NCBI GenBank assembly: GCA_944474755.1
Contig: OX104115.1
Location: 50,399,648 to 50,463,647 of the forward strand
Length of the DNA stretch: 64,000 bases
Source of the DNA: Limnoperna fortunei
Taxonomy: Eukaryota; Mollusca; Bivalvia; Mytilida; Modiolidae
Reading direction: 5' to 3'
The stretch's first letter is position 1, and each line of letters opens with the position of its first letter. Positions 34,213-44,556 of the stretch are shown piece after piece. The notes under the pieces were generated by a model. The model made no database searches and was not told the DNA's origin. It saw only the letters and a list, made by a program, of their open reading frames with translations. Made by a program: the position numbers and the translations under genes.

Positions 34213-34754
34213 GTACGATTATTTTATCTTTGATAGCTGAAAAAAAGTTCTGGTCTAAAATTTCAAATCATTGCAAAACATTAATCTGTTTTTGTACTTT
34301 TATCTCATCATGCTTAAGAATTCATTTATTCTGAATTCATTTTGTGTTATTTATAAATTATTCTTTTGATTCCTCCTGTATATTTAATGTTGTTAAAATC
34401 AGACTTGGCTAGTTTGCTTCTCTATAAACATTTGCCTACATTAATATGAATTTTCATTGATATTAATTTGCTTATAATTTATGAAGTTTTTTTTTTATTG
34501 TAAGATTTTAGACCAGAAAATGTTTTTCGTAGGTTTGGGTGATAGTATAAAAAAAATACTCTGAAAGTACTATAGGCTTCACTGTTTTTTAGTAGCTGTT
34601 AGCAGTCCAAATAAATGTGGGAAAAAATAGTAACTGCATTTTGGCATTAAAAGTTTGAAATCTTTGAAATGAATATTAACTATGCATTTATTGGTTTGGC
34701 ATGACTCGACCCCTTTGATATGAATACTAACATGTGACTTTTCTATTTTAACAG
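34213..34754 (+). other. JIP intron 10
   Basis: Plain AT-rich sequence. A near-perfect branch site TACTAAC occurs at about 34725, 25-30 bases before the 18-nt exon. Confidence 0.6.
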
Positions 34755-34772
34755 TCAGTGACAATTTCTTTG
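34755..34772 (+). CDS. JIP3: JIP3/4 candidate microexon 11 (18 nt)
   Basis: Acceptor CTATTTTAACAG, donor TTTG|GTAAGC. It encodes VSDNFF (Val codon split) in phase 1-1. The upstream TACTAAC branch-point consensus, good acceptor and near-consensus donor around only 18 nt are what a microexon needs. It lies 542 bp after exon 10 and in the same phase class. Expression is unproven. Confidence 0.6.
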
Positions 34773-36904
34773 GTAAGCAAACTTGTTATGTACACCCATA
34801 TTGCTTGGTTGTGCTCTAACTGGTAATCATTATACTGGCATTACCAAAAATATTACACACATATTTATAATATCAGTATATACCGGTATATGTTTATTAT
34901 TGAGTAATTATTATCTATTGTATTAGTATAATATGTTAGCAGTATAATACTTTTTTTTTAAAGTCCCTTGAAATAAAAAATGTTAATTATAAAATAACAA
35001 AAATCTGTAGAAAGAAGTTGACTTACCAAAAGTTTATATCAAAAGGTTTTCCCATATTACAGTTTGAGCACAATTTTTTCTGTTTTTTTAGTTTTGCATA
35101 CATGTTTCTTGCAGTTGCACAAATAACAAAGTGAGAGAAGGGGAGTTAAGAAAAGATGTCACTTTTACTACAATCAAATTGAGCATTCAAAATGAAAATT
35201 ATATTTATTTTAAGAACTTTCATTATGTCTACACACTACTTACTTACCAACTCTCTTGGTGTTGTTTTCATCAGAATTTCATTTTGAACTTTACTCTCTC
35301 TTTTTGTAACTTTATTTCTGCATTTTCAACTTGAAATTCAATTCATAACCTACACAATTTTTGAAGTACAGGTAAACGTAATTCAGAATGCTTTTCTGTA
35401 CCATGCTTGTATATAAATGCTAATATAAAGTGGCAGAGTAATGTAGGTAGTTGGCCGTTTATTAATTATCACTGGAATGTCAAAACTTACTTTGAATCTT
35501 AATTGACAAAGATTGCCAGTTTTTCTGTTGTAAATCTGGGTACTGGCACTTACTACCAAAGTAAAAACTGAACACCATCATGATATATCTGAATAATTAC
35601 TGAGTGGCATGAAATCTTCTTAAAACAGATAAAGTATTCACTGAATGGATTGGTGAATTAAGTGATTTCATTTGGGGGTTTTAGTAGTTTGGTCTTATTT
35701 TTTTTTTCATTGTGTAATTCCAAAGCACAATTAATGTTCAACTCACTTTTCATATAGAAATTTTTACCATTAGTAAAATCCTACCGCAGGTCGGGGGTTC
35801 TCTCCGGGTACTCCGGCTTCCTCCCCCAATAAAAACTGGATGCCATGAAATAGCTGAAAAATTACTGAAAGTGGCATTAAAACACCATTCAAACAAAAAA
35901 AAACATTAGTAAAAGGATTATGTTGTCAACAAATGATAGTTTGAAACAAGCTTGGCATCATGTCTATTAAATAGTTTTTGTGTTTTGGTGCAGCCCTTGC
36001 TTCAAACCAAAATAAATTTCATTCCTTAAATAAAAGGCCTGGTTATTAACAAATCAGATTATATTGGTGGTTTGTTTAAGCAGTTAATTGGCTTAACACC
36101 TTATGTGTTCTTGTCACACTGTGTACAGTGACAAACTACACATTTTGTTTCAATATTAAATAATAAAGTTGTCATTACATGTCTTTGATTTTTATATGGA
36201 AATTAATGGAAATAACAGCAACTCTCAAAAGCAACACATTTCTACAAATTTCATGAAATTGCCTAAACTGCTTCATGTATGTCAGAATGCCAGTACATGT
36301 TGTTCTTAATTTGAATTTTACAATACCTTTTTCTACATAGATATTTACAGTGATATTAATGTGTTTTTTTTTACAAAAAGCTCTACATAAAGAGACTTTC
36401 GAAGGTTACATAGTTTATCTAAATGCTTTTCATTGTATTTTAAGTACAAGGAATACAGTACATGTGCAAGTTTATGTTCAGAATAAAATCCTCTTCTTTT
36501 CTGACTTTCTTCATATGTGTTCAGTATTGTACGATGTTGTGATGTCTTATGCATGTCCTAAACTAACAATCGCCTGGCAGCACTTCTCTTTTAGTTGAAC
36601 AATTTAAAGCAGTTGCTGGAATGATTTGCATGATAAACTTGAAGATTTCATTGAACTTAAGTAATTTGTATATACAAATAAACCTGCTTTCCAAGCCTTA
36701 CTAATACATTGTCAGCAGATCTCGGAAAAAGTCTTTGACAACATGCTGAAACAAAGTTCAGTTTCATAAGTCATGTAAAGTATTAATTGTGATATTTTTA
36801 GAATGGCTTTCTATGCATGTACTTATTGAAACAACACAAAATTAATACCAGATATTGATAATTTGTAATGTGATAACATCTGATTATCTTATTGTTGTTT
36901 ACAG
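34773..36904 (+). other. JIP intron 11
   Basis: AT-rich. Contains two partial SINE copies (about 35505-35640 and 35770-35905). The rest shows no recognisable feature. Confidence 0.7.
35770..35905 (+). mobile_element. Truncated SINE copies (35505-35640 and 35770-35905)
   Basis: 35770-35905 reads TACCGCAGGTCGGGGGTTCT, then GGGTACTCCGG, CCAATAAAAACTGG and GAAAGTGGCATTAAAACACC, the 3' core and tail of the SINE at 27147. A more diverged copy, with GATTGCCAGTTTTTCTG and ATTACTGAGTGGCATG, lies just upstream. Both lack the tRNA-like head. Confidence 0.8.
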
Positions 36905-36962
36905 GGATGGGAAAGGAATTAGAAAATATTATTTTAGAAAATACTGAGTTATTGGAAACCAA
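36905..36962 (+). CDS. JIP3: JIP3/4 exon 12: leucine zipper II (1)
   Basis: Acceptor TGTTGTTTACAG. Encodes GMGKELENIILENTELLETK, the counterpart of GMGREVENLILENTQLLETK. Leucine zipper II binds kinesin light chain, dynein/dynactin and ARF6 in the family. The donor ACCAA|GTAAGT is a perfect consensus, phase 2. Confidence 0.97.
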
Positions 36963-37398
36963 GTAAGTACACAAATATTTACCATCAGAAATATTTATAG
37001 TCTGACATAGTGCTGTGAATTAGTATTTGTGTGGTACTAATTGATATTCATGTCAAACTAAAAATTGGTACTGTATGAAATGCAATTTCTAAGTAGCTTT
37101 TAAAAGAGCAATGATAAAACTATGACATTTTGTATCCTTATTAAACAAATTTGTTCTGCCACAACAAAAAGGGGTACAAACAAAACAATGAATCCACAGT
37201 ATGTTGCTAGTTATTTAGTTTCACAAAAGTACCCAGCCAAGTTTTGTACTAAATTGTTATTCTGAAAAACCATAAAAAATATCTGTTTTAAATGAGAGTT
37301 AATTTATCACTATTGTGACTTGTTTTAATAGAGAGAAGGTTCCTTGCATGTAATTGACACCAAATTAACATTAAATGATTGAAATGTACCTTTTTCAG

Positions 37399-37455
37399 GA
37401 ATGCTTTGAATATAGTAAAGGATGATTTAATTGCCAAAGTAGATGAATTATCAAG
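37399..37455 (+). CDS. JIP3: JIP3/4 exon 13: leucine zipper II (2)
   Basis: Acceptor ACCTTTTTCAG. Encodes NALNIVKDDLIAKVDELS, nearly identical to NALNIVKNDLIAKVDELT of JIP4. The donor is TCAAG|GTAAAG, phase 2. Confidence 0.97.
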
Positions 37456-37608
37456 GTAAAGTAGTTATTCTTGAAAATTGAATATGATAAAAGTACATAA
37501 CTGTTAGAAGCTGTTATTAAATCCCATTAAAATCCTTGGAAACCATCAAAATTATAACTCATCATAATTGTTGAAGAAATTATCACTTGATGAAAATTTA
37601 GTTACATC

Positions 37609-38285
37609 CTTTTTTGTCTCGCCTGCGACGAAAGTCGCTGGAGGCGAGACATATGTATGGGAATCCGGCGGCGTAAACACTTGACATCTTGCTTCATATA
37701 TTTGTAAGCCCAAGCACTAGGTCCATCAAATTTGGTACAGAGGTAGCTTATGATGAGTTCTTGCCAGTCAGTCACCTGTCACCTGACCTTGACCTCAATT
37801 TCACGGTCCAGCGACTACGTTAAAGTTTTTGGGTTACGGCAGTACCTCTGTAACTACGCATAGTAGGATGACAATATTTGGTGTATAGGTTGCTGATGAC
37901 TAGTACATGACTGTCTGGTAGGTGTCACCTGACCTTGACCTCAATTTCACTGTCCAGTGACTATGTTAAAGTTTTTGGGTTGTGACAGTTCCTCTGTTAC
38001 CACGCATGGTAGGATGACAATATTTGGTATATAGGTTGCTGATGAATAGTATATGATTATCTTGTAGGTGTCACCTGACCTTGACCTCAATTTCACGGTT
38101 CAGCGACTACGATAAAGTTTTTGTATTAGGACAGTTCCTCTGTAACTATGCATAGTATGGTGACAATATTTGGTATACAGGCCGCTTTTCATAATTAATG
38201 CTACTTACATAATGCTTATGACGAAATTTATTTTCGTTACTGATGCGGAATTCAGGCGAGACGTTTTTCTGTGTCCACACTTGTT
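37609..38285 (+). mobile_element. Helitron/HINE-like element, family C
   Basis: The 5' hairpin GTCTCGCCTGCGACGAAAGT-CGCTGGAGGCGAGAC is followed by three tandem units with exact 146-bp spacing (CCTGACCTTG at 37782, 37928 and 38074). The 3' end GGCGAGACGTTTTTCTGTGT-CCACACTTGTTT repeats the 5' stem in inverse and then has a short GTGTCCACAC hairpin. Confidence 0.8.
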
Positions 38286-38290
38286 TAACT

Positions 38291-39572
38291 TTTTAGCTCA
38301 CCTGACCCAAAGGGTCATGTGAGCTATTGTTATCACTTTGCGTCCGTCGGCGTCGTCGGCGGCGGCGGCGGCGGCGGCGTCTGTAAACTTTTTACATTTT
38401 AATCTTCTTCTCTGAAACCACTTGGCCAATTGAAACCAATATGGCCATAATGTTCATTGGATGGACCTTTACAAAGTTTGTGTTTTTTATTTTGATTGGT
38501 AAACCAATATGGCCACCACCTCAAGACTTAGTTTAACATAGGACCCTATGGGAAAAAAGTTAAAAAGGGCTTCTTCTCTGAAACCGTTTAACCAATCAAA
38601 ACAAAACTTACTAGCAATATTGTTTGGATGGTCCTCTATAAAGTTTGTGTTTTTGATGGGAATTGGAAATTCAAAATGGCCGCCACCGCAGGACTTAGTT
38701 TAATATAGAACCCTATGGGAAAAAGTTTTAAAAGGCTTCTTCTCTGAAACCGGTTAATCAATGGAAACAAAAACTTACTAGCAATATTGTTTGGATGGTC
38801 CTCTATAAAGTTTGTGTTTTTTATGGCAATTGGAAATTCAAAATGGCTGCCACCGCAGGACTTAATTTAACATAGGACCCTATGGGAAAAAGTTTGAAAG
38901 GCTTCTTTTCTGAAACCAGTCAACCAATGGAAACAAAACTTACTAGCAATATTGTTTGGATGGTCCTCTATAAAGTTAATGTTTTTTATCCCAATCGGAA
39001 ATTCAAAATGGCCGCCACCGCAGGACTTGGTTTAACATTCGACCCTATGAGAAAAAAGTTTAAAAGGGCTTCTTCTCTGAAACCGTTTAACCAATCAAAA
39101 CAAAACTTTCTAGCAATATTGTTTGGATGGTCCTCTATAAAGTTTATGTTTTTTATGGCAATTGGAAATTCAAAATGGCCGCTACCGCAGGACTTAGTTT
39201 AACATAGGACCCTATGGGAAAAAGTTTTTAAAGGCTTCTTCTCTGAAACAGGTTAATCAATGGAAACAAAAACTTACTAGCAATATTGTTTGGATGGTCC
39301 TTTATAAAGTTTATGTTTTTTATGGCAATTGGAAATTCAAAATGGCCACCACGGCGCAGGACTTAGTTTAACATAGGACCCTATGGGCAAATAAAAAAAA
39401 TCTTCTCTATACAACCGGTTAACCAATGAAACAAAGCTTTCTAGTAATATTGTTTGGATGGTCCTATTTAAAGTTTATTGAAAATTACAGGACTTAGTTT
39501 AACATCAGGGAAATGCCATCTTCATTGCCTATAAAATCAGGTGAGCGATACAGGCTCTTAAGAGCCTCTGGT
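38291..39572 (+). mobile_element. Helitron/HINE-like element, family A, copy 4
   Basis: Inserted directly after the family C element in the same orientation. The microsatellite is an expanded (GGC)n. It has six ~166-bp units, an intact 3' hairpin and CTCTGGT end. Its sequence is very close to copy 5. Confidence 0.85.
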
Positions 39573-39887
39573 AATAATTGTTAACGATCTCTTAACATTA
39601 TGAAATGCTCACAATCAATATTAAAAAATGTTGACTACAAATAACTGCCCACTGAAATAACCTGGGTGATTATTTGGATGGATGGCTTTATGCTAAATCC
39701 GGGTACAAAAAAAACCCCAAAACCATGCAATTTATACTATAAACAGGTTGTACATAGTCAGGGGCCATTTGTAAAGGCCTTGAATTGAGATAAACAGAAA
39801 CTATAAATTGTACTGGATATAATCAGATCAGTAGATTAGATAAATTCTTAGTGTTGTAGTTTTCAAATGTTCTGAATTGATTTCTAG

Positions 39888-40035
39888 TGAAATGGAAATA
39901 CTAAGAGAGGAAATCTCATCACTACAAACAGTGAAATCTAAGTTGCAACAGAAAATTAAAGACCAGGAGGATGAGATTAAGAAAATGAAGGAAGAATTAG
40001 AGAAGAAGAATACTGCAGCAAAGGAAGAGGAAGAA
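39888..40035 (+). CDS. JIP3: JIP3/4 exon 14: charged coiled coil
   Basis: Acceptor TTGATTTCTAG. Encodes S then EMEILREEISSLQTVKSKLQ and a Lys/Glu-rich heptad stretch ending KKNTAAKEEEE. It matches the LQGELEAVKQAKLKLEEKNR-type coiled coil of JIP4. The donor GAAGAA|GTATTG is weak, phase 0, and is confirmed by the fit of exon 15. Confidence 0.93.
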
Positions 40036-40249
40036 GTATTGAAATTATTTTTTTTTAGTTTAAAGCAGATAGTTATTCATAATGGTTAGCAAAAGTGATA
40101 CAATTGGAAATTAACTTTGAATGTGGTATGATTTTATATGATTTCAATAGTATGTGTGACTGGGCCAATAAAACCTGTCTACATCTATTGCTAGAAAATA
40201 AGTTGATATCAATTCACTCCTGTTGAATCTGTTATTGGATAAATATATA

Positions 40250-40430
40250 GGATATCTTACATTGGTACGAATGGTTTATTGTATTTCTCCAGTGGAGATA
40301 GTTTAATTATTCCAGTGGAGATAGTTTAATTATGGAATATTAGTCGGAGCCTTTCAAGGACATAAAATTTCCATAATTTAACTATCGAGATTGGAGATAT
40401 CAGATAATGTGAACTAGTGTAAGATTCTGG
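40250..40430. repeat. Fold-back MITE
   Basis: Left arm GGATATCTTACATTGGTACG...TTTCTCCA pairs with the right arm GGAGATATCAGATAATGTGA-ACTAGTGTAAG read in inverse. Within the left arm a 23-bp unit, TCCAGTGGAGATAGTTTAAT-TAT, is directly duplicated. A relic of the same family is at 31500-31650. Confidence 0.65.
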
Positions 40431-40520
40431 TTTTCCTATTTAAAAAAGAAGTAAACTTGCGTAATGAATTATAAATTCTCCTAACCCCATTTTATGTTTA
40501 TGACTTAAATATGTGGTAAA

Positions 40521-41595
40521 CAGTCTTCACGCTAAACTTTTTGGTCATAGGCCAACTGGGCCTGTACCTACAGAATTTTACAGGCCCACACGAAAATTAA
40601 CAAGCCCGAATATTTCATGTAAATTTTTAGAGTGTCAATACTAAGAAATATTCAATAAAGTGGCAGTAAAAATCAATTAAATAATTTTCAGTCATTTATT
40701 CTCTTGAAAATGACATTAGTATTGTCTCTCAGGGAATAGAACAAGAGGAACTTGCTTTTATCAACAAGTGTTGGTTCTAGTATGTACAATCTTATATTAT
40801 ATGGGTTTATCTTAAGCAGTTTTACTTAAATTATTGATAAGTTCTACTCAATGAAAGACCCGAACACACAGTTTGAATAACTTCTTTTATCCCACATTTC
40901 CATAAATATTCAACATTACAATGAAAAAGAATCAACTGCCACAAGGCCGTTAAATAAAATAAATGTTTCTTAGTTATTAGTACATAAGTTCATTGAGTAT
41001 TATAAAGTAGAACTAAGGAGTAGAAAGTGGATACTTGTCAAACATATAATATTAATTATTATGTATTTAATGTAAAATGCACTACTTAAAATATTTATAC
41101 AGATCAAAATTAAAGTTTCTGATAGTTATTACCAAAATCTTGACTGTTTAAATCTTTACAAAACACTTTACAATACCAGCAGCATCGTTATTTGCATCTC
41201 CGGCCCTATGTTCGTATCCGCTCCAGAAATTCCCATATTTTACTAGTGCTTTGAACTGGTATCTGCTTTTATTTTCCTGCAACCCTTTATGTTAATGGTA
41301 CAAGTTATACGGAAACCAGTTTTACTAAGACTGGTTACAAAATTTATAGAAATAATGGGACCAGTTTCATTTTACGTAATTATTATGGTTTTGTTTTTTC
41401 AAGAAATTACGATATGGCAAGTTAAAATAAATAAATTATACCCATCTCTGGCGGTTTTTTATTATCAAAATGAATTAACAGAACAGCTTATTTCTTGGCA
41501 CACGCCAGCTGGGCGTCCATAGTTCAGAGTTTTAGAGGCCCAAACTTATATTTACCCGCCGCGGGCATCGGACTACCGGTTTAATTCGAAGACTG
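40521..41595. mobile_element. hAT-like non-autonomous element, 1075 bp
   Basis: Left end CAGTCTTCACGCTAAAC; right end (reverse complement) CAGTCTTCGAATTAAACC. GGTAAA occurs directly on both sides (40515-40520 and 41596-41601). The CAGTCTTC start is shared with the small MITE at 10604. Subterminal GGGCCTGT/GGCCC runs are present. An interior block is shared with 9670-9860. The 77-residue frame inside (41289-41522) has no motif I know. Confidence 0.7.
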
Positions 41596-41790
41596 GGTAA
41601 ATGGAAGGTGTTTTGTTTATAACTTCATTAGTTCTCATTATGATGATATTTTTTTCTAACCAATCAACTGCTGAAAACCACATTTTTACTGGTGACGGAA
41701 ACTTCTTTTTCCACACTGGTCAACCAGTTTGAACATAATGCAAACATTAGAGAAACTCACAATTTAAATTTAAAAAGTAAGTTGTCATTA

Positions 41791-41940
41791 TACAATTAAT
41801 GACTTTGATATAGGTCACTATCAGGATTTATCAGCCAGAGAAATATAATATTCACCGAGCCGCTAGGCGAGGTGAATATACATTTTGAGGGCTGATAAAT
41901 CCTGATAGGGACCGTATATCAAAGTCATTAATTGTTTTAT
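41791..41940. mobile_element. Fold-back MITE, copy 1
   Basis: Opens ACAATTAATGACTTTGATAT and closes ATATCAAAGTCATTAATTGT. The arms continue inward through CAGGATTTATCAGCC / GGCTGATAAATCCTG to a central hairpin ATATTCACC...GGTGAATAT. Nearly the whole 150 bp is one imperfect palindrome. Confidence 0.85.
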
Positions 41941-42040
41941 TACATGAATAAAACCACCATCTCCATTGATCAGAAAAACTGAGGATGATTGGAGCGCCTG
42001 CTTACATTTTGTAATTGTTGCAATGTTAGTTACCCTTAAT

Positions 42041-42192
42041 ATACAATTAATGACTTTTTATGAGGTTGACATGAAGATTTATCAACCTGAAGAAGTGAAA
42101 TATTCACCGAAGCCAACGGCTGAGGTGAATATCACTTCTGAGGTTGATAAATCTCATGTCAACCTGATATGAAAAGTCAACAATTGTTTTAT
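42041..42192. mobile_element. Fold-back MITE, copy 2
   Basis: Same plan as the element 250 bp to the left: ACAATTAATGACTTTTTATG at the start, AAAAGTCAACAATTGTTTTA at the end and the same central ATATTCACC...GGTGAATAT hairpin. The middle arm sequence differs (GGTTGACATGAAGATTTATC), so this is a related but separate subfamily. Confidence 0.85.
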
Positions 42193-42356
42193 TAAATGAC
42201 TCAAGACCTGTGAATAATTTCATGATATTTCTCCATATCCTTTCAGATGTTTTGATAATTTTCCAAGGCAAATTAAATCTCACCAGATATTGGACTTTAA
42301 AACATGTTAAAGTAAACAAGATAAATAATTTTCAACAATTTTTCAACAAATTTAAT

Positions 42357-42732
42357 TTAAAATTTAACTGTGAAGTCTTTTCCGTGAATTATATCTTTTC
42401 CGGAAGGCTGGTTACTTAAATAACGATTAATTCCATGTCGGAGGCTTGTCAAACTTGATTTCTTATACAGTTCTCCATTTTCGGTACGGACTTCTGAGTA
42501 GAATTTTTTCAAAATAGCATCAATTTGTTCATTTGGCAGGTCCTTGAAATCTTCGTCGTAATTTTTTTTCACATAAATAACTTTTAAATGTCCTAATGCT
42601 AGAATCCGTGGCTCTCTTAGTATTTTTGGCATCTTTCTCTGTGAAAATCTTATTTAATTGTTCCTCATTGATAGTTGCAAATCGAGATTTCTGTCCTGCC
42701 GGCTCCATCGCAGCCACTTCTGCCATTTGCAC
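42357..42732 (-). pseudogene. Crypton-related (DUF3504/ZMYM-QRICH1-like) fragment, frameshifted
   Basis: From ATG at 42732 the minus strand encodes a 67-codon frame with KSRFATINEEQLNKIF and KDAKNTKRATDSSIRTFKSY. This is typical of the N-terminal part of tyrosine-recombinase-derived DUF3504 proteins. Near 42560, in a run of eight A residues, the homology moves to the overlapping frame (EDFKDLPNEQIDAILKKFYS, then LYKKSSLTSLRHGINRYLSN) and ends at 42357. The catalytic part is absent. It is either a decayed copy with a 1-nt indel or one exon of a nested gene with a sequence error. No product can be assigned. Confidence 0.75.
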
Positions 42733-43488
42733 GTTTCTAATGACCCGAACTTAATTTGTAAGAACGCATTTGATTGGACGAAATAAAAATAACGTCCAAT
42801 CAAAAGCTACGTTTTATTTTAGTGTCTCTGTGTTTTCCCTTGATCTATTTTTGGGTACACGGTGCCAGTGATATGACATTTGTCCACCTCTCGCGCAAAT
42901 TTGCGCGGTAGACATGAGGTTTGATCGGGAACATCGGCAAAGGATCTAAACCAATGAAAATGCTCAAATTTTCTAGTCATTTAATAATATGTTTTATTTA
43001 ATACTGCATTTTGATATCAATTTGCTGATAATCCTGAAATTCCAGTTTCAAATATTGAGAAGAGTATAATTGAATGAATATATTGCAGAACCGACGTGTT
43101 GTTTACACGCACGATGTATGTATAGCTGACGTCATTGAATTGTGTACAATTAATACAATCGATTTGATTGGACGTCTGAATTTATTAAGACGGCTATTCT
43201 GATTGGCTAAAACATAAAAACCAGGTCGATATCGGATTCCGCTTGACTACTATGCAGCGGAATCGTGCAGCGTACAAACATTTTATGTAATTTTAGTACT
43301 GTTGCGATTTATCGTGACCCGAAAGTTGTTTTTTGACAAATCAAAACCACGCAAAATTCTATTCATGTAATAAAAAAAGATATTCCTAATTGAGAATCGA
43401 TACAGCTTTACTGGAACACGTGACACCATGATTTGTAATATTTTTTTCTGTTTTTTAGTTATGTAAGATGACAATAATGCTTTTACAG

Positions 43489-43685
43489 GATGATGTACCC
43501 ATGGCACAGAGAAAGAGGTTTACCAGAGTGGAAATGGCTAGAGTTTTGATGGAAAGAAATCAATACAAGGAGAGATTAATGGAATTACAGGAAGCTGTAC
43601 GATGGACTGAAATGATTAGAGCCACCAGGGAACACCCGGAAATAGCCACGCCTCAAAAGCAGAAGAAATCCTCAATATGGAACTT
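43489..43685 (+). CDS. JIP3: JIP3/4 exon 15: RH2 domain
   Basis: Acceptor GCTTTTACAG. Encodes [20 protein letters not shown] then [20 protein letters not shown] and [12 protein letters not shown]...KKSSIWN. The [33 protein letters not shown] block is almost invariant in the family. It is the RILP-homology 2 region, which binds phosphorylated Rab8/Rab10 in vertebrates. The donor AACTT|GTAAGT is a perfect consensus, phase 2, and faces several alternative acceptors. Confidence 0.97.
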
Positions 43686-44350
43686 GTAAGTGCACTAAAT
43701 GTTGTGTTTTTGGTTTGTAAAACAAATTTGTATTTCAGGTTCATACAGCTGATGTTATCTTGTCACATTGGTGTCTTGGTGCTCTGTTTTAGGATGGTAT
43801 GTAGGTATCGGATTGTTGTAAACATGTGTAGCATGTTTTATTTGTGTGATTGGCCAAAGTTAAAGTCTTAAGGGAATACATAGTTTATATTGTTGATTAC
43901 CATTTATATTGTTTGATATGTCTTTCTTGGACTAAACAGTTTAATTTCTCCATTTCTGAAATAAACACTGATTTTGACAATTCTTTTGGAAGCAATTATT
44001 CCTTGTATTTCTGGGACTATAGGTTGAGACCTTTAACTGTAAATGGGTGCAGTTCCCCTTTTTTCCCCCATGACATAAACTAGTTTGATGAGGTCACTGT
44101 AGATTTATTATAGCAAAGAAAATATTCTAGATGTAATTAATGATAAATGATGATGTTTGAATTAATACACTGCATACTTTGGTCTGAATCTTCTTAGAAT
44201 GTTTGAAATTCAATTCTCTGTATGATCTGTATTAAAAGTTTGTTTCCTTGCTGGAATATTAGGACATAGTACATTTAGTATAAACATACTAAAATTTTTA
44301 AGAGTAATAGAAACTCCCAATTTAAAATTTGTGTGGCATTGTCTTTTCAG

Positions 44351-44432
44351 TTTTGGTCAACTTGTAGCACCTGATCCTGAACCCGTCAGCAATTCTCAAA
44401 AGAAGGGAAAGTCCAAAACACAAATTGTTTAA
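44351..44432 (+). CDS. JIP3: JIP3/4 alternative last exon (stop after RH2)
   Basis: Acceptor TTGTCTTTTCAG. Joined to exon 15 in phase 2 it encodes FFGQLVAPDPEPVSNSQKKG then KSKTQIV and a TAA at 44430-44432. The FF start mirrors the FFSNLFSSS of the main exon at 57959, which supports a duplicated or analogous alternative exon. Using it would give a protein of RH1, coiled coils and RH2 without the WD40-like part. No AATAAA lies between the stop and 44560; the nearest (45850-45855) is inside the transposon inserted 128 bp downstream. It could instead be a poison exon that triggers decay. Confidence 0.65.
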
Positions 44433-44556
44433 TTAATTAATACCATGTTCAATTTGTTACAGTTCTTACTAAGTAGGAGCATTGGATCAACAACAAGTGT
44501 GTTTTATTAACTGTTTTCTTAATTTGAATTTTATCAATTTTATTTTAAATCTCCTT

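Larger units (their letters stand above)
37456..39887 (+). other. JIP intron 13
   Basis: Contains family C element (37609-38285) immediately followed by family A copy 4 (38291-39572). The remaining flanks, including 39575-39880, are AT-rich without features. Confidence 0.8.
40036..43488 (+). other. JIP intron 14
   Basis: Contains a fold-back MITE (40250-40430), a hAT-like element (40521-41595), two related fold-back MITEs (41791-41940, 42041-42192) and a Crypton-related fragment (42357-42732, minus). From 42735 to 43480 there is no recognised coding feature. Confidence 0.8.

Noticed and set aside
39877..40089. Extension of exon 14 past 40035
   Set aside because: The frame runs on into VLKLFFFSLKQ, which does not fit the family; GTATTG at 40036 with phase 0 joins perfectly to exon 15.
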